From NCBI GenBank assembly GCA_004352715.1, contig SCFE01000059.1, positions 1,665,941 through 1,729,940 of the forward strand: a stretch of DNA of 64,000 nt, written 5' to 3'. Below are positions 1 through 11,566 of the stretch, in pieces. Below the pieces are notes generated by a model, which ran no database searches, was not told the DNA's origin, and saw only the letters and a list, made by a program, of their open reading frames with translations. The position numbers and the translations under genes were made by a program. The stretch's first letter is position 1, and each line of letters opens with the position of its first letter. The stretch comes from Hofstenia miamia. Its lineage: Eukaryota > Xenacoelomorpha > Acoela.

Positions 1-1500
1 TCAAATGATTAAATTTGAGATTAAGAAGTAAAATTACACTTGGATACATGCAATTGAATAAATGCAAAACATTTGTAATTAATGTAAGTTTTAGAAAAAT
101 CCAGAAAACTACAAAATTCTAAATTTATTATTATTCAAACTATACATATTTACAATTACCTCTAAAACAAGATGTTTAGGTAGCATTAATATAGTTTATA
201 TATATGACAGCAATACTACTTAAATGATTTCAAACGATGAACAATTTTATTAAGACAAATCAATTTCATATATAAAGAATGGAGAAATCAAGTTTACTAT
301 ATATATTATAGAGGGTATGATAAGATTAAACTGCCAGAAATCGAACAATGTGACCATATAATAAAAGAATATTCTTCACGATCACAATTGAAAGCTTGAA
401 ATTGTGGAATAAAATAAGAAACCCAGTAAAAACAAAACTGGAAACACCTTGAAATGAAAACACATGCTAAAGTTAGATTAAAACTATACTTACAAAAATC
501 AACCATAGCTATAACAATAATTGCTAAAGAAAATTAAAGATAATATTTGACTTACTTTTAGTTTAAATATGAAAGCCTAAAACATACTAATTTCATTAGA
601 ATAAACTTAATTCATACATTAGTAGGAATTTAATAAGAAACTGGTTATGATTAAAAAATTTGCTTTGGAATACAATCCAACAAATTCGAATGTAAACAAA
701 CAAAACTACATTTTGATAAACATTATTTAAAAAGTAATTAATATACGTTTATGTTGTCAATGAAAAAAGTTTTAGGCAATCTATTTTGCACAAATTCCGA
801 TTAGTCATATTACGAAATATCTGAATTTTTGAACTAAATAGTTTTTGACAGATATATTTCATACAAAACAAAAAAGAAAAGTGTGAGCGTCTGTCTGTGT
901 CAGATAATGTTACAGTTATTTTTCTGTCCGGTTTAGTATCAATAAATTGGTTGATAAAAATGCCAACCGAAGTGATTCAATATATCACAATTTCAATTTT
1001 CTAGTGTCCGAATATTAATGTAACCACATTAAAAAATAAGTTTAATTTCTATTTGGCTGTAATTTACAGTCCTCCAACAGATGATAAGAAGTATTAGTTC
1101 TGAAATATTGATTTGGTTTGTGTTCTGGAAGACGTATACACAGATCATATCATTTCGTAATAATGTAATATAAATTAGTCATCTTCAAAAATCTACAATT
1201 TCATGCTCTACATTTATCCATTCAGAACAAATTTACTAAACTGCTTATTTTTGCTTAATCAAAGACTAAAATTAAAAATGGTCCTGAGTAACTTAAAAAT
1301 CAATAATTCAATTAAAAACTTAATAACAACGAAATATTGCTTACAAAAATAAAATGAATAATTGTCGAGAAAATCATATTAAATTTTGTAATATCAGAAA
1401 TAGGGTTGTTTCAAAAATCCGAAATTCTGAACGCAGTTATTAGAAAACTGAGTTCTTTTGCAAAAGGTTCCAAACAGTTCTACTCATTCTTAAGTATAAT
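1..1500. other. AT-rich stretch without recognised gene
   Basis: No ORF longer than 66 codons, no recognisable protein motif and no clear terminal repeats were seen on either strand. The stretch ends where a decayed LINE begins. Confidence 0.6.
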
Positions 1501-1559
1501 TACAGGAAATTATCAAAATATCAGAAAATGGATAAGATAAGTAATGATTTTAATTCAAG

Positions 1560-2880
1560 CATTGGTTCCTCTAGTGCTGAAAATATTCCTGCCGGTGCGA
1601 AGTCTTTTGTCATTGATATTAATCCTGAGACTATGGATCTATGCCCGATTTCAACACTCTGAACTGAAAAATATTGTTAATTAATTAAAATCTAAATCAT
1701 CTGCAAGTGTTGATGGTATATCCAGTAAAATTGAGAAAGCTATCTTCTCAGAAATTTTAAATCCTTTAACTGCAATACCAAATCTCCGTATTCAAAATAG
1801 CTAAAATAATACCTGTTCATAAATCTGGGGACACCAATGCCCCTCAAATTACAGACCAATCTCACTATTGCCAATATTTAGTAAAATTTTTGAAAGACTA
1901 AAACACAATAGAGTATTTAAATTTATAAATAAGTACAATTTAATAAATCTATATCAATTTGGGTTTTGACCTCACTATAACACAATTTTAGTTTTAATGA
2001 ATGTAATTGAAAATATTAGACATTTCAAAGACAATAAATTATAGTCTGCCTGCATATTTTTTTACCAGGGAAAGCCTTTCAAACAATAGATCATAACTTG
2101 TTGTTAAATATTATATTATATATATAAATATGGCATTAGAGGCCACATTTTAAATTTTTTTAAAAATTATCTACAAAACTGATATCAATATGTTTCAATA
2201 GACACAACTGATTGAAAACTAAACGAGATAACATGTGGTGTACCACAAGGCTAAATTCTTGGATCATTACTTTTCTTAATGTACATAATTGACCTTCCTA
2301 TATTCTTAACTGCATTGGTTTACCTGTTTGCTGATGATACAAAGATCCAAGTAAGTTCACCTGACAGGGATATATTATTTAAGACTTCAATATAACAAAT
2401 GTTCTACAAGATTGGCACTGATTTAATCGTCTTTCTTTAAATTGTAATAAGACTACTCAGATAATTTTTTTTCAAATACCTAAGCTGCAACGAGCGGAAA
2501 CAACTTAACATGAATGATTCGTATGAATATTTAGGGATAATAATAGATAAAACATTTAGTTTTGCAGTGCATGTATCTTTTATTTGTAAAAACAGTCTCC
2601 AAACTATGTGGTATTTTGATGAAAATAAGACACTTCCTTTCTAAGCACATTACACTACACTTTTATAAAGTATTCATACTGCCAATAATTCAATATGGTA
2701 TTTTAATCTATGGTGATACCTCATACAACACATGTCCTATTCTCAAAATTCAAAAAAGAAAATCAGGATCATAAACTTTAAAAATTTTACTTATTAACTA
2801 AACAGCTATTCATAGAAGCACATATGATGACTACTTACATCAAAACATAATACAATTATACAACATAATTTAATTGAAGT
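1560..2880 (+). pseudogene. Decayed non-LTR retrotransposon (LINE) reverse transcriptase
   Basis: Conceptual translation in shifting frames gives RT landmarks in the correct order. They are SSASVDGIS near 1700, NYRPISLLPIFSKIFERL near 1850-1900, CGVPQG near 2240, the catalytic-type FADDT near 2330-2345, YLGIIIDKTF near 2525-2555, and a C-terminal LPIIQYGILIYG segment near 2680-2715. This order is that of Jockey/CR1-type LINE ORF2. Many in-frame stops and shifts mean it is dead. No 5' endonuclease or target-site duplication was identified. Confidence 0.8.
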
Positions 2881-3568
2881 GAGTTTTATACTCAGAACTA
2901 ATAAAAGATATTAAGCTTACAGCAATAATTGGCAACAATAATTTATATTAATCTTCCACAAATAAATCCACTTAATTGAAATAATTTGAAATATATTCAT
3001 TAATTTATATTGAGTCACTTATTGAAAAAAATGGGGGCTTTGATTAAAGACAGTTTGTTTAGTCTGACCGTGTTTCTTTCTAAACTTGTTTTCAAATATC
3101 TAATTCGTTCCAAAGCATTCAACTATTCGTCTGCTGTAACTTTATTTGATTGTTTACTGAAGTTGTTAAAAGTTATCAAGTTGTCAATCTTATTCACTTG
3201 TGTGTCATTTTCTTGCGACATCACTCGATCTCCATGCGATTTGTTTTGAATGCAATAGTATTCTTTATCATAGGATCAATTCTATAGTCTTCCGCAAGTT
3301 TAAGCTGATTTCAGCAGTTCTTCACAGGTATTAATATGCATTTGATGGCTACAAATGGTAATCTACCTGTGCAAATTCGTGGTATTCAGTGTAACATTTG
3401 CAATCCATCTCGCTGCTTCATTTTATCTCTGTGTATGATATGACACTGGTTGACAGTATAAAAAGCGCCTCTATCACTCATATGCCAACCATTTTCAAAC
3501 AATTTAATGCTAAATTTGTATTCTATTTTGTATTAAATATTTTTATATTTTTTGTCTGAAATAAAATG

Positions 3569-3571
<3 letters not shown>

Positions 3572-3603
<32 letters not shown>

Positions 3604-3604
3604 N
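3572..3604. repeat. (TA)n microsatellite ending in a one-base gap
   Basis: An alternating TA run is followed by N at 3604. The assembly seems to have broken in the repeat. Confidence 0.85.
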
Positions 3605-3609
3605 ATAAC

Positions 3610-3835
3610 TTTTATTTGTAAGCATTCTTCTAGAAAATTTAAGTGTAATTGATGTTTTTCAAATTTTAATAATAGTCGTCTATACTTGAAATATAATTTC
3701 TTTTCTTCTCTACTTAGCACATTTGATAAAATATAATTAAATGATATTTTGCTAAGACTTAGCATATTATGAAAGATTTATTCAGCAAACATGTTTCGCT
3801 ACATACGTATAGCTTCGTCAGTGCATATAGAGTAT
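3610..3835 (-). mobile_element. Penelope-like element end with N-terminal ORF remnant
   Basis: On the minus strand a hammerhead-like motif (3785-3824) is followed by an open frame starting near 3765. This reads about 50 codons and contains RLLLKFEKHQLHLNFLEECL, which resembles the N-terminal region of Penelope-like ORFs by pattern only. It runs into the (TA)n/N gap, so the rest is lost. A terminal-repeat ribozyme fold followed by the ORF is the arrangement known for PLEs. Family assignment is inference. Confidence 0.45.
3785..3824 (-). ncRNA. Candidate hammerhead-ribozyme motif of a PLE
   Basis: The minus strand contains CTGACGA (consensus core CUGANGA), then a GCTA/TAGC stem II with one extra A before it, then GAAAC. 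A minimal two-pair stem III (AC with GU, loop AT) and a U at the cleavage position follow. A three-pair stem I (GCA with TGC) closes the motif. PLE terminal repeats are known to carry minimal type I hammerheads with tiny stem III. The short stem I and extra A make activity uncertain. Confidence 0.45.
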
Positions 3836-4011
3836 AGAGGGAAAGTTTAGAAAAGTTTAAGAATGCTAACATGGTTTAATTGTCTATTTAAAAGTTTTTT
3901 ACGTTGTTGTTTTATTAATAATGCTTCAGTGATCTTGGTATGTTTGTTCTTTGTTAATATTTTAAAATGATCTTTTGTTGCTTGGTGATGATGTAAGTAT
4001 ATATATATATA

Positions 4012-4034
4012 GGGTGTTCCCAAAGTAACCGAAC
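4012..4034. repeat. Possible solo mariner/Tc1-type terminal repeat
   Basis: GGGTGTTCCCAAAGTAACC directly follows a short TA run. It resembles the outer ends of the TA-targeting elements elsewhere in this window. No partner repeat was found downstream, so this may be a truncated copy. Confidence 0.25.
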
Positions 4035-4466
4035 CGCAAACAAATAAAAAATGTACATCAAAAACAACAAATTTAATAGGTATATTTAGTATTTACAAAT
4101 GTTTAAATGTCAATTTACATCAATCACATATCATTTCTTTTATGTCATTTTACGTTATCCTCGTAAACAATTACGAATGGATGTTGAACAATTCTAGTGA
4201 TATACATTATAGGAGTCAACAAAATCAATAGACACAATTTTAATACATAATAAATCTGCTAATAAATTTTTTATGTCTCTTCACATAAACGCAGCTCCCT
4301 GTTTTTGGAGATGAGATTTTCACAAACACGGGAACTATTTATAACGCTCATTAATTGATTTTAATAAAGCGTGATAGCGAGAGAAAGTGTGGCACGCTTG
4401 TTTGCACAAGTTTCACGAGGAAAATCAAAAGCGATTAGATTGCTGAAATTAGGTTGTACAAGTTTG

Positions 4467-4562
4467 AAGGGGTGATACACGCTCAAATATATCTTGGGAT
4501 TGAATGCCGAGCAATTATGAAATTAAGTTTGACACACAAGCTTGACCGTGTATCGCCCCCTT
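4467..4562. repeat. Short imperfect inverted repeat (foldback) upstream of SFSWAP
   Basis: Left arm 4467-4484 (AAGGGGTGATACACGCTC) is matched imperfectly by the complement of 4541-4562 (CTTGACCGTGTATCGCCCCC). About 56 bp lie between the arms. It looks like a small MITE or foldback about 200 bp before the SFSWAP start codon. No coding content. Confidence 0.55.
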
Positions 4563-4755
4563 AACTCTATATAATATTTGTTGTAATGTAGTAAAAAGCG
4601 TTCACTGTAAGCAGTGTTGTCAATGTATACAACACCTGTAGTGAACTGTTTTAGTATAATTTTTTATTGCATAATAAATTGGTGAATATTTTATTGTTTT
4701 GCAAACTTAGATTTTGAAAATGGCTAAATTTACATTATTGTTTTTTTATTTAAGG

Positions 4756-4895
4756 ATGCCGTCTGTTGAAAATGATGATTTACTTGTGTTTGGTTATGAA
4801 TGTCGCTACTTTCGTGATGATGAGAAGGCAAGATGGATAGAACAAAAGCAACATCTTGTTCCATGGAGCGGTGATAAGTCACTAATTATTGACAG
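4756..4895 (+). CDS. SFSWAP: SFSWAP exon 1 (start codon, SWAP homology region)
   Basis: Encodes [15 protein letters not shown]..., matching the family N-terminus LLVFGY.CK.FRDDE and the HL.PW.GD segment. The sequence before the ATG (TTTTTTTATTTAAG) looks like a splice acceptor, so a 5' UTR exon may lie upstream. The donor is GACAG|GTTTTA, weak after +2. Ends in phase 2. Confidence 0.85.
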
Positions 4896-7800
4896 GTTTT
4901 ATTGACTTTTGTGATTCAAAATTAAGCAATTCTTGTAATGACAATAAATCCTATTTGAATTTAATGGACAGAATGTCCATATATTAATGACGTGTTTTTG
5001 TCGAGTTTTTCGAGAATTCTTTTTATTTAAAATTCAATTGAAATTTTTCGCTGTTCAATCAGCATTTTTATATTAGAGACGACTGTTTCTATAGATTTTA
5101 TTTAGTTTTGAATGAATAATTATCTTTAGATTTGATATTCGTGCATTTTTGACTGATCAGGCAGAATTCGATGCTGATTTGTTGCGATTGTCTAATAAGC
5201 ATGGGCCACTTACAGAAGAAGATTTGAAAATTGAAAGTATCTGTGATACAGAACGTTACCTGGCATTAAACAAGAAGTTGGAAGAAGAGAAACTGAAAGA
5301 AGGTATTGCAATAATTTTCACCTTCTACGCATCGTGCTCATCATGCATTTCCAAACCATAAATTTTGTTTTCAATTTATTTGTAAGAATATTCAATAGGA
5401 ACGAATGAGTCTCAGGATCACCGAGATGTACATTAGTTATTTTTGTGTACTTTTGCAATAAAATATTTCATTTAAATCTGTGAAAATTTTATAACTGAAT
5501 ATTTCAAATGATTTGTCGCAAGTGACCTTTGTTAAATATTCAGAAAAAATATTTAGAACAATTTTTTCATGGGTTGTAATTGACCCTAGTATATTCGATT
5601 TTACTATTGTTACACAAACATATTATTTATTCAACGCGATGTCAACAAAAAATTACATTAACCAAGTATTTGTGGGGATGATTTACACAAACTATAATTG
5701 TGGAAAATATTGGAAACAATTGATTCATTTTCATTACAAGCATCCTCTGAATGACATGCCTTGAATTTAGATGAAGAATGGAATCGGTATCAAGAGGCTC
5801 TTCAAGAAGGTGGATACTCAGCTGTTGGTTATAACTACGAAAACCAACTTTATGATCCCACTCAGCCTACTGACGAAGGTCTCTCTTACTTCTTATCAAA
5901 AAACGTATATATTTTGAATTTTAATAGTTTTTCAGATTTCAAATTCAAACTAATAAATGAGATTTCTTAAAGGTAAGTGCTTTTGCAGTTTAAATGTTAA
6001 TAAATGTAAATAAATTTAAGATGACTAGATATAATTATATCTTAATTTTCGTAATCTTGCTGTTCTACTGTGTAACTAAAATATATACCTTGATGAATAT
6101 TTTGAAAATTATAAAAATGAACCCATTCAATTGTATAAACTTAAATACTTTAGATTATGGAGTTGAACCGAAGCCAGAACCAGCTCAGTTAATTGAGGAG
6201 GAAAAACCATTCATTGCGCCTGAAGGCTTATTCATTCAAAAAGATTTGCGGCAGGTAAGAAAGTATATTGCAAAAACACTTGAGTGAAAAATCGTGATCT
6301 GTCTAAAGCAAAGGTTTAAATTTGTTAATTTGTTTTCTTTCAGCGAATATATGTTTTGACCAAATTCAAATTTCTATTTGTGTATATATCGTTTCTGTTA
6401 ACTTTTGTTCCAACGCTGAGAATTAATATGAAATTGGCAATTTGGCTTTAAATGTTTTTCAAAAATGTATTTGTTTAAAAGGTTGTTTTTCACAATTCAA
6501 ATTTCAAATATTATTGTATGTAGTCCTCATGTTCTCACCTTATGTTCACTTTATAAGTTTTCTCGATGTTACGGTGACCAAAACAATTAATTTTATAAAA
6601 TTTGATAGATGAGTTCCTCAAGTGATAATCTCACTTTAAGGCAAGCAGTATAAATCTAAATAATTAAGCAATTTATAGAAATTGTATCCAACAACATAAT
6701 AAGCCCTTTTTAGCCCGAAACAATGAAACAACACTTGGTGATTGAAAAAACCGCAGGATTTGTTGCGACGCATGGTGGCCAGATGGAGGTTATGTTAAAA
6801 GCTAAACAAGCCAACAGCGAAGGGTTTAATTTTCTTAACATTGACGATGAACTGCATCCTTATTACAAACATGTAGTTAAGATGATTAAAGAGCGAAGAT
6901 ATGTACCCAAAGGTGCAACCGAAACTGTTCCAGTCAAAGGTAGGTCATCATTATTCACATTAATGAATAACATTAAGTTAGTCCAATTCAAATTTCATCT
7001 TTTTCTTTTAAATTCAACGTATTTTCTTGAATACAAATTTATTGAACTTTTAAAAAGCCTTGAGATTCTTCCATTGTTTTAATGAACTTGGAATTATTTA
7101 GCTGCAAGACGTGCTCGTGTTATCGATCATGGGGAAGAAGTTAGCGATGACAGTAGCGATGAAGGTGAGGGTTATTTGCACCCTTTATTAAGGGTACCTG
7201 TCACTTCAAAGCCCAAACCCAAAGAACAAAAGGTATTTTATTGTTTTAAAGATCTTTATATATTTTCTCGAAAATTGAATTTTTGTATTTAAAATTTATA
7301 AGGGTCTTTGAGATTTACAGTGAACGTGGATCAGTCGGGGCCAATAAAAGGGCTGAAGAGCAGGCCAGAATTTTTACCTATTCTTGCAAAACTGTATATT
7401 TGAAATAACATCCATGAATATTTTGCGGCGTGTATTCAACATATTATTCAGGCTCTTAATATTAATTTTGTTGTTTCCCATGCACATTCTATTTTCTAGC
7501 TTTTTGTTCCTGTTTTTCGAAACACTGATTGTTGCACTAAAAATAGGCGGATCAATTGCTCTCCAAAATGAAGCAAATGTGAGTTGTGGGTAGATTTTTG
7601 AGAGACACATAGTCTGCTGGTAGAGTCAATTTTTATGAAGTTTCGTGGGCTGTTGTAACTGAACCTTTCCACCGTTGGTTTACGGAATTATAAATAACTA
7701 CGAATGAAATCAATCGTGGACATTTTCTGTATTGCACACTAAACTTTGAGCCATGGCCTTGTTTGAACTCAAATAATTTTATCAAAATGTTTTTGGATAG

Positions 7801-10800
7801 AGTGCAAATTTTGGTCATTGCTAAATCATAAATAAGTTATTGCGAGGAACATCTAGGAATCCATGTTATTGTATTGTAATAGTAATAGTAAACATTGTGC
7901 ATTCTGGATTCTTCACTACTAGAAGGAAAGGGTTAAGTGTGTTAAGGTGGCATTAGGCATTAAATTGAAAAAAAATTTAAAAAAATTTTTTCACCAATTT
8001 GATCCGAATTCATCAAGAAATTCAAAATTCAACTTTTTCAGAAATTCCCACTCCTTTTAGGTTAAAAGTGCAATTTATCACAGACACCTAATTTTTTTCA
8101 ATGCTTGTTAGACGATTTTGGCAGCGATTTTCTAATTTTGCCAATTTTGAACATAAAAAATCCTTCTGCTCATAAACCATCATTGGATTTTCTGAAACTT
8201 TGCAGAAAGGTTTTATATGTCAGTATCTCGAAACTATTGGAAGGATTTCACATTTACGGTTTTACTCTTGAAACTGGGCAGTTTATATGGTAATGATCCA
8301 ATTGCGAAAAAGTGGGTAAATTGACATGCCAGTATTTTTTTGCTTTGAAGTGCTAGAATAAAATCATACCATAAATCTGTAGTATCTGGTAACAGCTTTC
8401 TAAAAATGCAAACAACTTGTTAAATTGAACCACTCCAGGAGGAGTAGGGTTTTAAAAACAATATTTTTCGCCTTTTTCTTGATCTTTTTATCCAGCTCAA
8501 AGTTTACATTACTTCAATCACAAACTATTTGACTATGTTTGAATAGATCTTTTCCTAAGCTTTCCAACAATATACAGGTTGGTGGGATTACTGCTGGCAC
8601 TAGAGCATAAGGCCGCGCGCAAGCGGTACAACTTTTGTTGCTAAACCAATTAAGATAAGAAACCACATTGGAGGAATTCAAATTATTTCAAAATTATCCA
8701 ATCATATTCCTCGATATAATTGGTTTAACAACGAAGGTTGTATCGTTGGCCCCCTACCTAAGAGCTTCAACCTTGTAATAATGTTGATAAATGCCTAATC
8801 CCACCTTAATGACACCGCAACTAGAGAAGTCTATTGTCGAGAACAACCATAAAAGGCAAATACCTAGTTATTGTAAAAAAATTTTCCAACGATGCCAAAA
8901 TGGGATTTAATTTGAGGAAAGCTAACGAGGTTACAAAAGTTTGTTAAATTAGTTTTTAGCTCTCAGAAGTTGCAGTAGATATACTGTTGTTACAACTACT
9001 GATATCCTGGTAGTACATACACCCAATCAAAAGTCTCTTCAAAACAGTTAATGTTTCTTTTGTGTTGTAGCATATTGTACTTACCCAATACCTATAGGCA
9101 TCTCTTGAATATTATAGCTAATGCGATGTTCGATTAGCGATTTTTCAAATATACGATTAGTTATGATGCTAGATTTGAGGCTTCTTTTAGTGAAGTAATT
9201 TGATCAGTTTTCGGTTAGATTCCAGCAGCTCTCCGAGCAAAAAAAAATTCATTATTTAAAAGTGATTTTGGTGCTTTTGAAAATAAATGTCAGAATTAGT
9301 TTATCTATACCTTTCTTCATGTTTTTGTTTTGTTGAATTTCATTTAAAGCATATCCAGTATTTGATAATGAGTTTGTACTGTATCGCCAAATATGTAGAG
9401 TATTATTGATTTATTATGAAGCCTATATTAGCATAACAAGACAAATGCAAAAACATCCCCAGGTAAAGTATTATATTTTAAATCCAAGGCGAAAATAAAT
9501 GCTTAGCTTGATTAAATTCAAGAGCAGGACAGATTAGCTTAACAACTCCACTCGGCAAAATTATATTAACCAAGATTAGTCAAAATGGAAATGATAAAAT
9601 TGTTTGTATGTTTGAATGTCAGTTCACAAAATGCAGCAGGTATTAGGCGTATTTGAATTGTAAAATATTGTTTTTCTCAAATTATGGCTCTTTCGTTGTT
9701 AATGTCATGAAGGTCAGACAAAAGTCACACTAATGCAAACAAGTATCTAATCACAGTTATTTATGTGGTGTTGCTGATCACGACCCAAGATAAATCTAAA
9801 AAAGTTGCAATATCCCTGCTATATAGACATCAATTGAATAGTTTGAAATATATGCATAGTGGCATTTTTGTTTAACAAATTTGTTCTCGTTACAAAAATT
9901 GGGCTTAAAACAAGACTGGCAGAGATGTAGGATATTCTCTCCTTGTCTTTTGTTGTATAAATTTGATGGAATCATATTAGTGCTGGATCCAGTCAGGTTA
10001 AAACCGGTTAAACCGGGCCGGGTAAAGCCGGTTAATCAGGTTAAAATCCGTTTAGTAATTTTATTTTTGATCTTCAAAACATATTGATTACATCGATTGC
10101 GTTATTATGAAGCAATAAAAATTGGGAGAAGTGATGAAATTGGGAGAAGTGATGCAAATATTCATATTGCTGTAATTCTTGTCCCAATCGACATTTTTGT
10201 CTTTCAAATTATAGAACTGTAATAACGTGCGCATTATTTTAAAAATATAAATTTTTAGGGAAAAGGATGTATCAATTCCAAGAAGTTAAAATTGGACTTG
10301 TTGCCATTTTTCATGAGAGTTTGTCTTGGTTCTTTTTTAAATTTTCATAATTTGATGAACAACTTGTAAATATTCTATCTAATAGACACTTAACTATATT
10401 TTTTTTATGAACTTTATCACAGAATGACTTGAATGGTATATAAAGATCTTTTTTGTAGATTTTTGATACCAATTTGTAATTAGTTCATTTTTATTCTGTG
10501 ATATTGTGATATCTAGAAAGTTCAAACCACAAGGATTAATTTACAAAGTGATGAATGCTAAATTCAAATACAATAGCAACAAAGCAGTGTTGGTCGATTT
10601 AAATCACTCGATTTTAATCAGATTTAAATCATGATTTAAATCAAAGCACATTATTAGTTCAATTATTGATTTAAATCAAGTACACTAAAAACGATACAAT
10701 TACTGTATTCTAATTGTTTTGAAGTCATTGCCGTGATATTGGAATGAATTGGCAAGCTCTGAAATGTTGTTTTGCATGTTTTTGTATCTTCAGTTTATTT

Positions 10801-11532
10801 AAAATTTATTATATTATTGTATTTCAAAAATAGTCGTGTCAAAAAGATTTCTAATATTTACTACCTTAGAAAATTGTTTGGGTAAAATTGAAATTTAGAT
10901 AAAAATATCCGATTTAAATGAAAAAATCCGATTTTTGCTTTTTTTAATTTAAATCGGATTTGTTCCCAACACTGCAACGAAGTGAAATAGGAAAAACAAA
11001 GATATTTTGGACGTTACCTTATATCAAAAGTGTTCCGTAACATTAAAGAAACAACTCAGAATGTTAAACAAAGGTCTATTAGCATGAAAAATTTGTCTTT
11101 TAACACGATATTTTCACAAACAAAGATAAACTACCAATTGATTTGTCATCTGGACTCTTCTATATTTACAACTGTGATTAATGCAATTATTCATACATCG
11201 GCGAAACCAGACGACATTTAAGCACGAGAATAGAAGAACATATGCGAGGTCATCATAATTCAGAAATATTTTTACATGCACATCCACCCAAAGGAAATAA
11301 ATTTAAAATAATCACTAAGCACCAAGAAACAAAAATAGCGGAAAATATTGCAATTAAATTCCTTGAAAGACCTTTAATGAACAAGCAAAAAGAAATTAGC
11401 AAGCTAAATATATTTTGAAAAAAACGGTTAATTATCTTGAAAATGACAAAGTAGAATGTCGAAACGCGTCGATAATAAAAAATTTTATGCCCATAATTCA
11501 AACATATTTAGTCTTAAGAATCTTTCTTGTTA

Positions 11533-11566
<34 letters not shown>

